A DNA stretch of 64,000 nucleotides from Sanderia malayensis. Taxonomy: Eukaryota > Cnidaria > Scyphozoa > Semaeostomeae > Pelagiidae. The notes below the pieces were generated by a model. That model did not search any database, had not been told where the DNA came from, and saw nothing but the letters and a program-made list of their open reading frames with translations. The stretch is from the NCBI GenBank assembly GCA_013076295.1, contig RQOL01000658.1, positions 1,798,001-1,862,000 on the forward strand. Direction: 5' to 3'. The position numbers and the translations under genes were made by a program. Positions 24,401-35,066 of this stretch are shown here, piece after piece (positions within the stretch are counted from its first letter, which is position 1; each line of letters begins with the position of its first letter).

Positions 24401-26965
24401 TGTTAGAAGAAAATAAGCGAACCTCCAAATGCTTCAGTAATTGACATACTCTCGATGCCACCTATAGAGTGGAAATCAAAAGCATTATAAGTATGCAAGT
24501 GGGTTCTAAAGAAATTATTTAGATAAAGAAGAACACTCAGATGAAGAAGGATATTTTGATAAAAACACTCTGATAAAAACAAATATAGAGAAGAAGACTT
24601 GATGAAAAGAATACTAAAGTGAAGAGGAGTACTTAAATGAAGAACGAACACGTTGATGAAGCAGAACACGTAGATAAAGAAGAAGAACACTTAGATAAAA
24701 AAGAACATATTAATAAAGAAGAATACTTTGATGAAGAAGAACATTAAAATAAAGTATGATGAAAATGATAGACAAGTCGTGCTTACCCCCAAGGAGTTTG
24801 CTGGAAGAGAAAATTAAATCAAATAAGTCTTAATCTCAATAGTTCATACTTCCAATGTGATGTGTGATACATTATTTTAATTGATTTCAGCCTTTGTAAT
24901 ATGCAAAATAAACTCACTCAAATTCAGTGCAACCAGTTGAAATACGAAAACATTGCTTCCTCTTCTCGCTGTATTCAAATGCAGTCAAGAAGCCAGAGGT
25001 CTGAGGAAATGCAAGACAACTATCTCATACAATAGACCACTGTAAGGTACGTTCCTCCAGTATAATCTTTTTACTATAATTGTTAAACAATCTCCTTGGC
25101 ATTAATTATTGGGCTACAGCTAAGACTACCTCCTTGGTACAAGGTATAGTCGATAACGCAAATACCATAGAACGTATATACTCATGAATACAAATGCTTA
25201 CAGCAACTTTGCCAATAGCTTCTTTTATTTTGTCCACTTTAGCTTCAGAAATTCCTTTAACGTTTAGTAGCCGTTTTTTCGTTGTCATTTGTAATCCCTT
25301 CAAAGGAAGAGGAAAATGGGATTATAGAAAGATTGATGAAAGCTAAGAATTATTATACTATTTATGCTCTTCAATGAAAATAGTTTGTAACATCAAGAAA
25401 ATTTGAATTATGTTCTTTATAAATGAAGATACCTTGATAGTGCAGATGCCAACGGATTTCAACTTCTTTATATCAGCTACGTTCTAAAAAATATAGAAGA
25501 TACAGGGTTGTAAGTTCAGAATTGAATTGCTAACAAGGAAGAAAGTGAAATTACTTTCACTACAGAGTAATGAATGGGTTGGAGCACATAACCCTTAGGA
25601 TGAAAGGAGTGCGGATAACTTTGTATACAACATGCCATGTGCCTTTTCGTCCACGCATATTTTTTTATATCGCTTCATTAACTGATCAAATGTATCGAGA
25701 TTCGTAAAAACACGTGCACACTTTTTTATTTTTATTTTATATTTTTTATTTATTATTTATTGTTTATTTTTATTCAGACCTTTATTGTAATCTAAATGAG
25801 AAATAAAATAAAAAATAGTTGACAAAATAAAAAATCAGAATTAATAAAAAAAAATAAAAAGTAAAAATTTGCGCCCACACATATTCGCTTGGATTACTAC
25901 CCTTAGCATCACCCTAGACCCTTGGGTGTTGCACTACCATGAGCTCTTGCGAGTACATATTAGATGAAGTCTAACTCTCGAGCATCATGGCGGAGCCGCT
26001 GAAATCCATTGAAGGTTTTGTTTGCCCAAAGGCTGGTCTCTCACACCAGCGCGTCCAACATGCTGTACTGCCACCACAACACATTGACCAGGCATGGTGA
26101 CTGGGTGGGACTCGAACCCACGACCTTCGGCCTGCCACACCGACGCCTTATCCACTAGGCTATCCAGTCACACTTATATGTAGTGTCGTAAGTTCTAGTC
26201 TTTAGAAGTTGTGAACAAGTGACGTTTCAATCTCTAAAGGTGGGCAGATCTGCGCACGTTAGTAGTGCGCAAATTACGTAATGGATGTTTTAGCGCAATA
26301 TTTGGTACTGCGCACATCTGCCACCCTTAGAGATTGATGCGCCGTATATTCTGCGCAAATCTGCGAACCATAAGTAAAAATTCTAATAATTATTTAATTT
26401 TCAAGGTTCCAGAGGGGAATTTGAGAATTTTATTATGTCCATTTCTAACAAGCCATTAAAGAGGAGGCATTTGATAAACTTTAATGATGTAATTAACCAT
26501 AATTTTACAATTATATCACAATTTCAAAAATAAAAGGGCTTAATAGAGCTTTCACAGTAGCTAAAGAAAATGACATTCAAGGTACAAACTAAATAATAAC
26601 TATGTGTTCTACTAATTATACTTACAATTCCATGGTTTTGTAAAATATCAATGTCTTGAAAAAATGCCTGTAAAAACAGAAATATAAATAAGAAACATAC
26701 TTGGAAGTATTATAATTATCAGCATTTTAAAGGCAAACAAATTAGGTGAGGAAAGTCAAGGGTTGCAACGTTTTGAATATCAGCTGATGCAAGTTCTTCT
26801 TTGTAAATTACTGTTGGCATTGCAAGCCGCGAGTCAGGGGAAACTATTCCTTAACCTATAAATCACAAGTAGAATTAATATATTAAATATTAAAATATCA
26901 ACCTCTTCGTCGTCATCTCCAAACGCCTCCTCTGCATCTGCATTTACGACTTGGTCAAACGCCAT
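18475..26965 (-). CDS. DMC1: DMC1 meiotic recombinase, complete, 18 exons
   Basis: RecA/RAD51-family ATPase that forms filaments on resected DNA and drives interhomologue strand exchange in meiosis. Exons (5' to 3'): 26903-26965, 26626-26667, 25433-25483, 25202-25297, 24918-25000, 24787-24800, 24423-24461, 24253-24294, 24060-24124, 23699-23706, 23240-23331, 23087-23160, 22415-22529, 20539-20570, 20285-20303, 20080-20089, 19387-19503, 18475-18544. The 1032-nt CDS encodes 343 aa (human 340). N-terminal HhH domain about 22-83 ([20 protein letters not shown]). Walker A GEFRTGKT at 129-136. Walker B ending LLIID about 222-226. The C-terminus [19 protein letters not shown] is DMC1-type rather than RAD51-type. 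Four internal exons are under 20 nt. The stop codon overlaps AATAAA. Confidence 0.97.
18633..19062 (+). mobile_element. Composite tRNA-like SINE, copy 2
   Basis: Inverted copy of 2741-3185. Contains GAGTGGATAAGGTGG (A-box-like) and GAGTTCGAGTACTAG (B-box-like) about 45 nt apart near its right end. Two GGGGTGGTGGTGG blocks and reversed B-boxes (GGGCTCGAACACGAGACC) lie before that. A further B-box in minus sense follows near 19143. Lies in the last DMC1 intron. Confidence 0.6.
20080..20089 (-). other. 10-nt micro-exon of DMC1
   Basis: CTACAATGTC between acceptor TTTCAG and donor GTAAGT. It encodes the Ala-Thr-Met-Ser step between MTADPG and [11 protein letters not shown]. Phase fits both neighbours. 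Confidence 0.8.
21257..22124. repeat. Large inverted repeat (about 255-bp arms, 358-bp spacer)
   Basis: 21257-21512 and 21871-22124 are reverse complements with only a few differences by eye. The arms include a tandem GTTCTAAAGTTTTAGTGACT motif, so each arm also has internal repetition. Lies in the DMC1 intron 20571-22414, so the pre-mRNA can fold into a long double-stranded hairpin. The spacer has no ORF I recognise. Confidence 0.9.
22580..23000. repeat. Purine-rich minisatellite in a DMC1 intron
   Basis: Imperfect repeats of GATGGACAGGAAAAAGATGA followed by GAACAAA, almost all A and G on the plus strand. The long minus-strand ORF over it is a low-complexity artefact. Confidence 0.8.
23398..23555. 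repeat. GACAGTACGACAG short tandem array in a DMC1 intron
   Basis: About 15 imperfect copies of a 10-11-bp unit (GACAGTACGA, GGACAGTACGACA). Sits between the 8-nt micro-exon and the following exon. Confidence 0.8.
23699..23706 (-). other. 8-nt micro-exon of DMC1
   Basis: AATACATT between CAG acceptor and GTATCC donor. It is needed to restore the invariant Glu-Asn-Thr-Phe-Arg-Pro-Asp-Arg: the upstream exon ends in GAG and the downstream exon starts T-CGA-CCC. No other copy of this octamer in a suitable splice context was found by eye in the intron. Confidence 0.75.
24540..24745. repeat. GAAGAAGAACACTTAGATAAA-type minisatellite
   Basis: Imperfect repeats of AAGAAGAACAC..GATGAA, A-rich on the plus strand, in the DMC1 intron 24462-24786. 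Confidence 0.65.
24787..24800 (-). other. 14-nt micro-exon of DMC1
   Basis: Sequence CAAACTCCTTGGGG between acceptor TTCCAG and donor GTAAGC. It supplies Asp(split)-Lys-Leu-Leu-Gly-Gly(split), the conserved link before [12 protein letters not shown]. Phase fits both neighbours. Confidence 0.85.
25870..26170 (-). mobile_element. tRNA-derived SINE with intact cloverleaf head
   Basis: 26098-26170 (minus) folds as a tRNA. The acceptor arms TGACTGG/CCAGTCA pair fully. The D-arm is GCCTAGTGGATAAGGC. The anticodon stem has loop GTGGCAG (anticodon GGC). The T-arm is GTGGG-TTCGAGT-CCCAC. CCA follows directly in the DNA, and about 200 bp of unrelated body follows towards 25870, typical of a SINE. The D-arm looks like tRNA-Arg while the anticodon would read Ala codons. 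A functional tRNA gene is less likely because of the body and encoded CCA. Confidence 0.7.
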
Positions 26966-27808
26966 GCCAAAATAGAAGTGCTTGTAGGTCTTCAAAAGAC
27001 AAATAAAATTAAAGACGAAGGCATTTAAATACATTATATATACACTATAGATACACCTGAATATTTTACCAAGCATATTGAAACATGCATTTTTCGTCCA
27101 GCCAGAGCCCATGCGTTGTAAATATGGGTTATACATACAAACGAAGACAATATGGCCGCCAGAGAAATGACAGGAAGATTTTGCGGCTCAAATAAAATAA
27201 GAGCTTCGCGTACACCTGGAAAAATTGCATACGTAAAAATAATAAAATATCATTAAATAGTATATAGCAGATGAAATTACCTTTTAACTATATATATTTC
27301 GTTTCAAATTATGCAGGTAAGAAGCTTTACGTTTGATGTTATCAACAAAAAACAAGAAGACCAAAGTTTTGAATTCGTCTCTGGACCATGATGGCGTGTT
27401 TCGGTCTTTTGGGATTTGGCGCGTAAAATCATTCCAGGAGACCTGGGTCACACTCACGCACTTATTCATATATTTTAAAAGGAAACTTTCCCCTAAAGGT
27501 TCTCATAAAAATAGGTTCTTTTATATGCGGGTTTTTACCGTACTTCTGTTATTATCTCCATTCGATACTGCGAAGTAAAACTTAGGGCGAAGAGCTCCAA
27601 ACAACAGAAAATACGACATTCTTTACACAGCTGTAAATTGACTGATATTCAAAACAACACTGTTTAAGTTGTAATTTTAATTTTTACAGTTATGGATGTC
27701 ATATAACGAAATACTTGTAAACTACAAGGATACTTATAACAATAATTTTTAGTAAAAAATAAGCAGAAAGAAGAGTAAAACGAATCGAAGTTACATATAA
27801 GTTCAATT
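26966..27808. other. Intergenic spacer between HGS (3' end) and DMC1 (5' end)
   Basis: 843 bp separating two co-oriented genes. It must hold the DMC1 promoter and 5' UTR. I see no convincing TATA box. A short MITE-like remnant (GGTTCTTTTATATGCGGG..ACCGTA) lies near 27505-27545. Confidence 0.5.
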
Positions 27809-27813
27809 TTATT
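27808..27813 (-). terminator. AATAAA overlapping the HGS stop codon
   Basis: GAA-TAA-A on the minus strand, as in DMC1. ATTAAA about 130 nt downstream is an alternative. Confidence 0.35.
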
Positions 27814-30800
27814 CGAATGAGATTAATTGCAGATCTTTCATTCCTTCGGTGAGCCGGGGCTCTTGGGCCATCGCTTGTGGATGCTGCATGTAGCCAGACT
27901 GGTGTTGTGGAGAGTACTGATTCACAGCAGATGGAAACGAAGCTGGTCCACTCATATTCCCATTTGCAAGATGTCCACTGTGCGGCAGAGAGGCTGGCCC
28001 TTGCTGTGAGCGAGGCAACTGTTGGTTTTGCGGGTACTGATTAGGCATGCTGCCCTGTTGCTGGCCATACGCATCTTGGTATGGTTGCTGTAGAGATTGA
28101 TCCGAATAGGGACGGTGTGTACCAGCTTGGACGGTACTTGACGGTGGCTGTTGGTATGATTGTTGCTGCATGCTTGCCTGTTGCTGAAGACTAGCAGGCG
28201 TTGGCTGCATACCTGCTTGAGGCTGCTGCATGCCTTGTCTTGGTTGCATACCACCTTGTGGATGCTGCATACCACCTTGTGGTTGCTGCATACCTGCTTG
28301 TGGTTGCTGCATACCTGCTTGTGGGTGTTGCATACCTGCTTGAGGTTGTTGCATACCTCCCTGGGGGTGCTCCATACCTCCCTGAGGGTGCTGCATACCC
28401 CCCTGAGGTTGTTGCATGCCTCCTTGGGGCTGTTGCATAGTTGAAGGATGTGGTATTCCTGATTGTTTCGCATTAGCAGGGTCTTCGATGACGTTGGGAT
28501 CCTGTGGGTTATACGTCTGCTGAGGTAAAGATTGAAAGCGCTGTTGGGGAACCCTTTGCTGCGGCGGCGGCTGTTGTTGTTGTTGTTGTTGATACTGACG
28601 TTGTTGTTGTTGTTGGCTAATTTGCGAATCTTGATTAGAAGGGTAGGACATCATCTGTTCCGGTTGACGATACTGTTGACTATTGTACCCTTGTGAATGT
28701 TGTTGTACTCCAAGTTCAGATCCGATTGGCGCATCGAGGAGGTCTGGAGCCTTCGAATTGTACTGCTGCTGTTGTTGCTGTTGTGGTTGAGAATATTGAG
28801 AGCTGGGTTGAAGCTCAGCTTGTGACGTAGATGTAATCTGCTGACGATGTTGTCCAACTACCAAGGGTTGCTGCGCTTGATTCACGAATCCTTGATTAGG
28901 CTGCGCAGCAGTTGGAAGCTGCATACCATGTGGAGGTTGCACACCAGAAGGAGGCAGCACATCAGGCGGAGGCTGAGCACCAGACGGAGGCTGCATGCCA
29001 GGTGCAGGCTGTTTTTGAATCGTTGGCTGACCAGGGATAGCAGGGGCTCCTTGTGACGTAATTTGCTGTTGAGGATACTGCGTTTGTTGCTGAAACTGCA
29101 AACGAGGCTGCATCTGCATTTGCGGATCAACAGGCAGGCCTTGATAACCACCAGCACCACCACGATACACCTCTTGTCCTGCCTCGTATTCAGCTCGCTG
29201 TGCATAGCCATACTGAGGCTGATTTGGATCTTGGTATTGGTACTGCTTTAGTTGTTGTTGCTGTTTGAGTTGCTGTTGTTGCTCTAATGCTTGTTGTCTT
29301 TGTATCTGAAGTTGGCGTTGGTATTCGAGGTATTCCTGTTTTTGCTGGCGCATGAGTTCGAGCTTTTGCTCCATCTGCATCCGTCGTAGCATCTCCTGTT
29401 CGAGCTCTTGCTGACTCAGTTTCTCTCGGTGCTGGTTACGCATGCCATCCAGTGACTCGCGAGCTTCTCGTATCAAAGTTATCTTCTCAAGCATAGCTTC
29501 ATACTTAGCTGTAAAATGGAAACTTGCATTAATATTGTGAACTAGGACCTGGTCGTTCGTAGCTATTTGTATCAAGATGGCGTCAAAATGTCAACAATTG
29601 GACGGAGCTGATAAGAAATACAGAAGCAAAGGAATAAAGCTCAAAGTGGGATTCGATTAAATCCAAATACTATAAGATTACTTTTATTGTCTTCTTCATC
29701 TTCGATTAACTTCATCAGCTGTGGGTGCATGGCACTGAGGGACTGGAACAATGACTAAAAAAAGACAAAAGGATACGATGTCATGATAAAGTGCAGTTGA
29801 AATGAAAATGATGGTACAAGAAATGAGAAAAGAACCGGTTAATGTTTAACTATTTCACCTGTACTGTTGAGTCCATTGCAATATGTTTGCCCTTTGATTT
29901 GACGGTTTGAATTCTGTTCATGAACATATCAATGCTGTTTGAAAACGTGGTCACAAAAGCATCTGAGTTTTCAGCTTCAATTTCATCCTGAAACATCCAA
30001 TTTCATCTCAACATGTTTAGGGTTTAAGCATAGAGATGAGAATAGATGCAAAGGGATTGAAGATGAAAAGAAATGAAAAATAGAATATAAATAACAGCAG
30101 AAAAGAACAAGAGAAAGAAAATCTTGAGAAAAGCAAGTTAATGTGAAGTAAAAGATAGGTTAAAAGTTGAATAATAATACATTACCACATGAGCATCTTC
30201 TTCCACGTTTGTGTAGGGAGAATGTCCTCTTGCACGAAGAGATTCTTCTTCATGAACAATTGGAGCTGAAGGCTCAGCTGCACGAACATTGCTCTTCTTT
30301 TTCTCCCAATAATCTCGATTGAGATAGCGAGAAAGCTGCGAGAAAAAAGACGGCCAGGATTAATCGCACTTGCAAAAAAATTGTTTAAAAAAACTGAAAA
30401 CTGTAATAAAGATCTGAACCCAACTTCAAGTGGAGCTCGGTGGAATCGATCCGCGACTCCATGAGTGGCAAGCACAAGTGCCAACCACTTCGCCACAAGA
30501 GCTGAACTAACAAAAAAGCTAATACTAAATAGTCCATTTTGGATCACTGTACTGCACTGCAGCAAAGATTACCGCCAGTGATGAATTGATCATAAAACAT
30601 AAAACAAGCATGCGGCTAAACGGAGGAGGATTTGCGGCCACGCGCAGGCTAGAATGACACAGACAAACACACAAACATCCTCACAAGATTTTTTCTCGAG
30701 AAGGACTCGATTATATTCTGCTGCGCAGCCGCTTCGCTCCGCTATGCAGCAGCAATTAAACACAACGTTTCACAAGCATCACAAACAACAACAACAGCAA

Positions 30801-33800
30801 CAGCAACAACAACAACAACAGCAATTGTTAAAGATTGAAAATATCTGTTTGATTTGATTACTCGATCAAAGCTATTCTCCAAACGTTGCATTGGATGATC
30901 CAATGGTGAATGGGGTATTGGCGACTTTTTATTCCGTCTCCTCATCATATCGTGTCACAAACAGCCAGCTATTCACAAAGCAATCATCCTAGCCGCGGCT
31001 GGCTTGAATACTGTCGTATCCAACACAGAAGACAAAAAACGCGTGCTCTACAATTTGATGAAATCTTTTTGATGATGATAAATATTCCACTCGTTCGAAG
31101 TTCGAACGGGTCTCAGAGTCTCGCTGAAACCACCGCAAATGCTGTGATGTTACAGTATCAGAGCTTGTGACAGTATGCAGCTATAGCAGTCGCATCCTGG
31201 TCAACTTGGGTATAAGCAACTCCTCCAAACATAAACTCACCAAGTTATCAACCTCTCCTTTTCTCTCATCTCTCTCTCCGTACAATGGTAAACATATTTT
31301 GGTGCACTCGATCAACACTAGTCAAAATATTGCAGTTGTAATTGCAAATGTAAAACATTTTGAAACCACATGATCAGAAAATGATGTTTTTCTGTCCGAC
31401 ATTAATATTCCATGAAGCTTGAAAATAAATTCGCGGCGGTAGCAATGCATCCTTGCTTATAATACCATATTGAACGATGAATCCAATGCAAAATAAAGGA
31501 TCTGAGTGGCTATACGCGTAAAGTGAATCTACATGAAATATTAATGAAAAGTCAAATCGAATATTCACCTCGGCATCGGCTGAATCTGAGACTCTTTTCG
31601 AATCGGCAACCTGCAGAGAAGCAGATGATAACATTGGTTCATGTCAATGATTTCGTGTGCAATTATTCAAGCCATTAACAGCGAGTGAGCCCTTCAACAA
31701 GTCTTTTATCGTCATTACCTACCGAGGATGTGCATTATATATTAATGTTCTAATGGTAGGAATATGTACGTTTTACATACCACATCTGAATATATCGTTG
31801 AAGAAACAGCAGGTTGGTTGTATGATGAACTTGCAGCTGGTGCGGCCCAGTTTCGCTTTGTCTGCAGAAACAAACGAAGCAGTTCATTATAATACAGTAA
31901 AAACCTGTAAGTAAGAACAAATGGATAAACAACCTCAAGGCTGATACTGGATAGAAAACTTGTAGGTCTTTACATGCTGGTTTTCAAGATGAAATACCAG
32001 CACATACATCGGCATATTATATATGCACTCGGGTCAAGGCTTTTGAGCGAAGTCTATTGTTTGTTAGACAAAGGACCACACATCTCATTGGTTGCTGCAA
32101 AAGGTTTCCTTGCTCTTTTGGGTATGCACCTGACATCTGCTATCCCGAACATTCGCTTTTTCGAACAATCTATTTCCCTCGTTTTGGTATAACATAGTTA
32201 GGACATCCGTTATTTCGAGCATTTGCCATTTCCAGCAAATTTCAATTTCCCGCGAGGAAATAGCAAATGTCAACTGTGCCTTACATCAGATGAGAAATGG
32301 ATGTCTTCATTGACGTGACACCCGTCTGGGAAAACTCTGTTCGTCACAAGGCTCGGTAGCCTAATCTAAGATATCCGGGGGTGCTATCAATTAACAACAC
32401 CCACTACTATTGAATGCAGTGTTGTATGCGTGAATACCTGTTGTTGCTCGATTTCTGCGGCACTTAGCGACAATGCCATTGCTAATTGCAATTCCTCTTC
32501 TTCCTGTGCCTTTATTTCTGCTTCTGATGGCTGTGGTTTCGTCTGACACAAAAAATCATCAATACAGTAGAGTACCTTCCCACTTGCGTGAGCGTGACCT
32601 TGTCATTGGTCTTACAATCAATTGCGTTGTTAATAGCCTATGTCCCAGACCATCATCACAAAGTCGAGAGTCTTACCACTTTCAACTCTCCTGTGAAAGC
32701 AAAATCACTGGATTTTGGGGAAATTTTGGAGATGTTTCCACTTTTTCGGAAATTTTTCAGTGTTTGACCCACTTTTTCGGGAAGCTTTCGTGATTGGGCC
32801 ACCCTAAAATTCAGGTCCCACGACGCCCCTGCAACTCTCCATGTTGTGGTGATCGTCTAGAGTATAGGCGAGGTTGTTCATGAAGCACAAGCATCCCATA
32901 AACTGCTTCTTACTACATTTCCCATACATTTCAAGTCTCAAAAGAAACAGGCATTGGTAGTCTCAGTAGATGCCTAGATGCCGTTAAATGTCAAGCTAAA
33001 CAGCAGAGTCTACAAAAAATAAACAAAAAAGCATCTGCAGAAATTACCTGAGCTTCTTTTGCTAAAGATGAGTTCAAATACTCTGCTGGAAGGCCATCAC
33101 TGTCCAAGCTCTGTGTCTCAGAGGTAGCAGAAGTCTGCTTCTTGGTACTAAAAACAATTACTCTTTATGAAGCTCAATTTATGACAGTGAAAATGAGATT
33201 ACACAAATCTATCATCCATGAGTCCTACCCAGTTGGAAGAGCTATTCCACAAGTTCTCTTTTAGCCTCCCAGTAAAGCAATGAGCACACATTGGGTAATT
33301 AAAAGATAATTTAGGTAATCTCCAGGTTATTCAGTTGAGTATCAGTCATAGGACAATTACCTCAAAGGGTTTATCGAGTCGTAGCATGCATCACAGACAC
33401 GTACTTCTCTTTCGATACCATACTTTGGTATGATTGAGTTTTTCGAAGAGCACTTTGCACAAAACACTTGGCCACAGCATCGACAATGGTGCTGAAACAA
33501 AAAATGGTTTCAACAAGGCTATTTGCTATAAAATTCTATGTATAATTTTTTGCTTACACTAAATGAATTTTGACATGCTATATAGAAGAAAAAAGAAAGT
33601 GCAGAAGATCCAGATTAAGATAGAAACAATTTACCTGTCTTGTAAAAGTTGTGAATTTCACTCTGCATTGATGGCAAGTATCTCCCTCTGCCCATTCTGG
33701 TGCCTGAAAAATGGTTGAAAAGATTTATGTGCTGTTAGATTTTAGCTAAATTCACAATTATGGTCTTGATAATAACTTGCATTATGTAATGCTTCTCAGG

Positions 33801-34935
33801 ATAAACAAAAGCAAAGAGCAACTGCTGACTTACAGTCTCTGCCAGATACATTGCTTCACTTTCATTCAATTGTGGAAACGAATATCCTGAAAAGCATGGA
33901 CCAAAATTAACACAACGTTCAATGCATATAGCAACAACAACAACAGGAATGATGTTGGCAATGTCATTAAATAACCTACCTTCAGCCTTGAGCAGATTAT
34001 ATGTATCTTGAATAATTCTGTAAGTTGATTTCTTCCCCAGTGTTTGGTTCCATGTTTGAATCATGCTTAGGATTTGTTCCTTAACCGGTTCACCTGCAGA
34101 CTACAACGGAAATTGCACCATTACATTCATAGATTCAGTATGCATAAAATATCTCACAAACAAGCAAGCAATATAAGCTACACAATACGATTCGCTTCCT
34201 TGTTGCAAAAGCCATAAATGTGAGCAAAGTATGGCTTACTCTGAGCAAACTCCTCAACTCATCCATAAAATCTCTTGTGGCAACTTCATCATGGATTGGT
34301 TCACCACAATTTTTCATACAAGCCTCCAATGTCTATATAATACATAAAAAACAGCATAACTAAGAATAACTGGGTGAATGATATATTGTTTCAAATTATT
34401 TAGAAATAAATTATTATTACCACCAAGGCAAACTTTTGGACATGAGGGATTTTGTCGTTAATCTTTCGTCTTATAGCTGTCACTGCATACTTTGACCTAT
34501 AAAAATATTCAATCAAAATTAAAGAACGGAAACATGGATTGAAAAATGTTTATAGTTCATAACCAAAAAGCCAAGAATGTTTACTTACGTGACATCTTTC
34601 TGTCTTATCGAATCACAAAGTTCCAAAATATGTGCCCAACTTGGCTCTAACTGTGTTTGACTTGTGGAACTCTCTGACAAAATAAACGTATTATACGTTG
34701 GAGTAATTACTTGTTAACTATATGTGAGCATCACAAGTGAAGTCATTACTTGTCGTGAACTTCATGTGGGTATTATTATTTCAGATCAGATGTCAGCAGA
34801 GAGCAGAGAGAAAAGCCAAACCCAAAATGGGCCTAAAATCAATATCAGAAGAAAATTCAACCAAATTGAGTCAAATTACTTACCCAACAGTCGGTCAAAA
34901 TTAGCTGAACCACCACTTCCACTGAGTATACCCAT
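27809..34935 (-). CDS. HGS: HGS/Hrs, ESCRT-0 subunit, complete, 16 exons
   Basis: ESCRT-0 scaffold that captures ubiquitinated cargo on early endosomes and recruits clathrin and ESCRT-I. Exons: 34884-34935, 34589-34673, 34421-34496, 34240-34332, 33980-34100, 33834-33886, 33635-33703, 33361-33491, 33048-33147, 32438-32542, 31781-31861, 31569-31610, 30186-30335, 29859-29987, 29682-29754, 27809-29508. They give 1019 aa (human 777). VHS about 1-142. FYVE about 160-226 with W164, RQHHCR, RVC and eight Cys/His ligands. UIM about 274-290 ([14 protein letters not shown]). PSAP, the TSG101-binding motif, at 358-361 after [11 protein letters not shown]. Coiled coil about 387-530 ([20 protein letters not shown]). 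Long Gln/Pro-rich tail with 7-residue repeats. C-terminal clathrin box LISFE. The extra length is all in the tail. Confidence 0.97.
28195..28440 (-). repeat. 21-bp coding tandem repeat in HGS
   Basis: About eleven copies of a 7-residue unit GMQQPQG, with Q/H and G/A variants, at about residues 810-890 of HGS. Preserved frame and variable third positions suggest both recent expansion and coding constraint. Confidence 0.9.
30434..30505 (-). other. Degenerate tRNA-like sequence (SINE relic)
   Basis: AGCTC at the 5' side pairs with GAGCT at the 3' side. Inside are GTGGCGAAGTGGTTGGCAC (A-box/D-arm-like) and GGATCGATTCC (B-box). The T-stem is mismatched and the anticodon arm is poor. CCA follows. 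Lies in an HGS intron. Confidence 0.5.
30781..30826. repeat. (CAA/CAG)n microsatellite
   Basis: About 15 trinucleotide units in an HGS intron. Confidence 0.85.
32691..32831. mobile_element. hAT-type MITE copy lacking its left terminal repeat
   Basis: Same family as 50636-50809 (shared GAAAGCAAAATC and AAAATTCAGGTCCCACGACG blocks). Right end CACGACGCCCCTG is intact, but the left inverted repeat is missing. CAACTCTC flanks both sides (32683-32690 and 32832-32839), so the loss occurred inside the insertion. Lies in the HGS intron 32543-33047. Confidence 0.8.
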
Positions 34936-35052
34936 GCCTGCAATAAAATATTCCAATATCCAAGTGTAATATGAAAACGGATGGGAATGCGTGAAGCGGC
35001 AATAATACTTTCCCCTTTCGTGATGTAAGGGTGAAAAATAGACAGCAGAAGC

Positions 35053-35066
35053 GTCATGTGACGTCA
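35053..35066. promoter_or_regulatory. Overlapping M-box/CLEAR-like and CRE motifs upstream of HGS
   Basis: GTCATGTGAC (one base from the palindromic GTCACGTGAC lysosomal element and a match to the MITF-type M-box core) overlaps TGACGTCA, a perfect CRE. It is about 120 bp upstream of the HGS start codon. Motif presence only. Confidence 0.4.

Noticed and set aside
26098..26170. Functional tRNA-Ala(GGC) gene
   Set aside because: Arg-like D-arm, encoded CCA and an attached SINE body make a retroposon more likely.
27827..29251. Plus-strand Leu/His-rich and minus-strand Cys/Asn-rich ORFs
   Set aside because: Shadow frames of the Q-rich HGS last exon.
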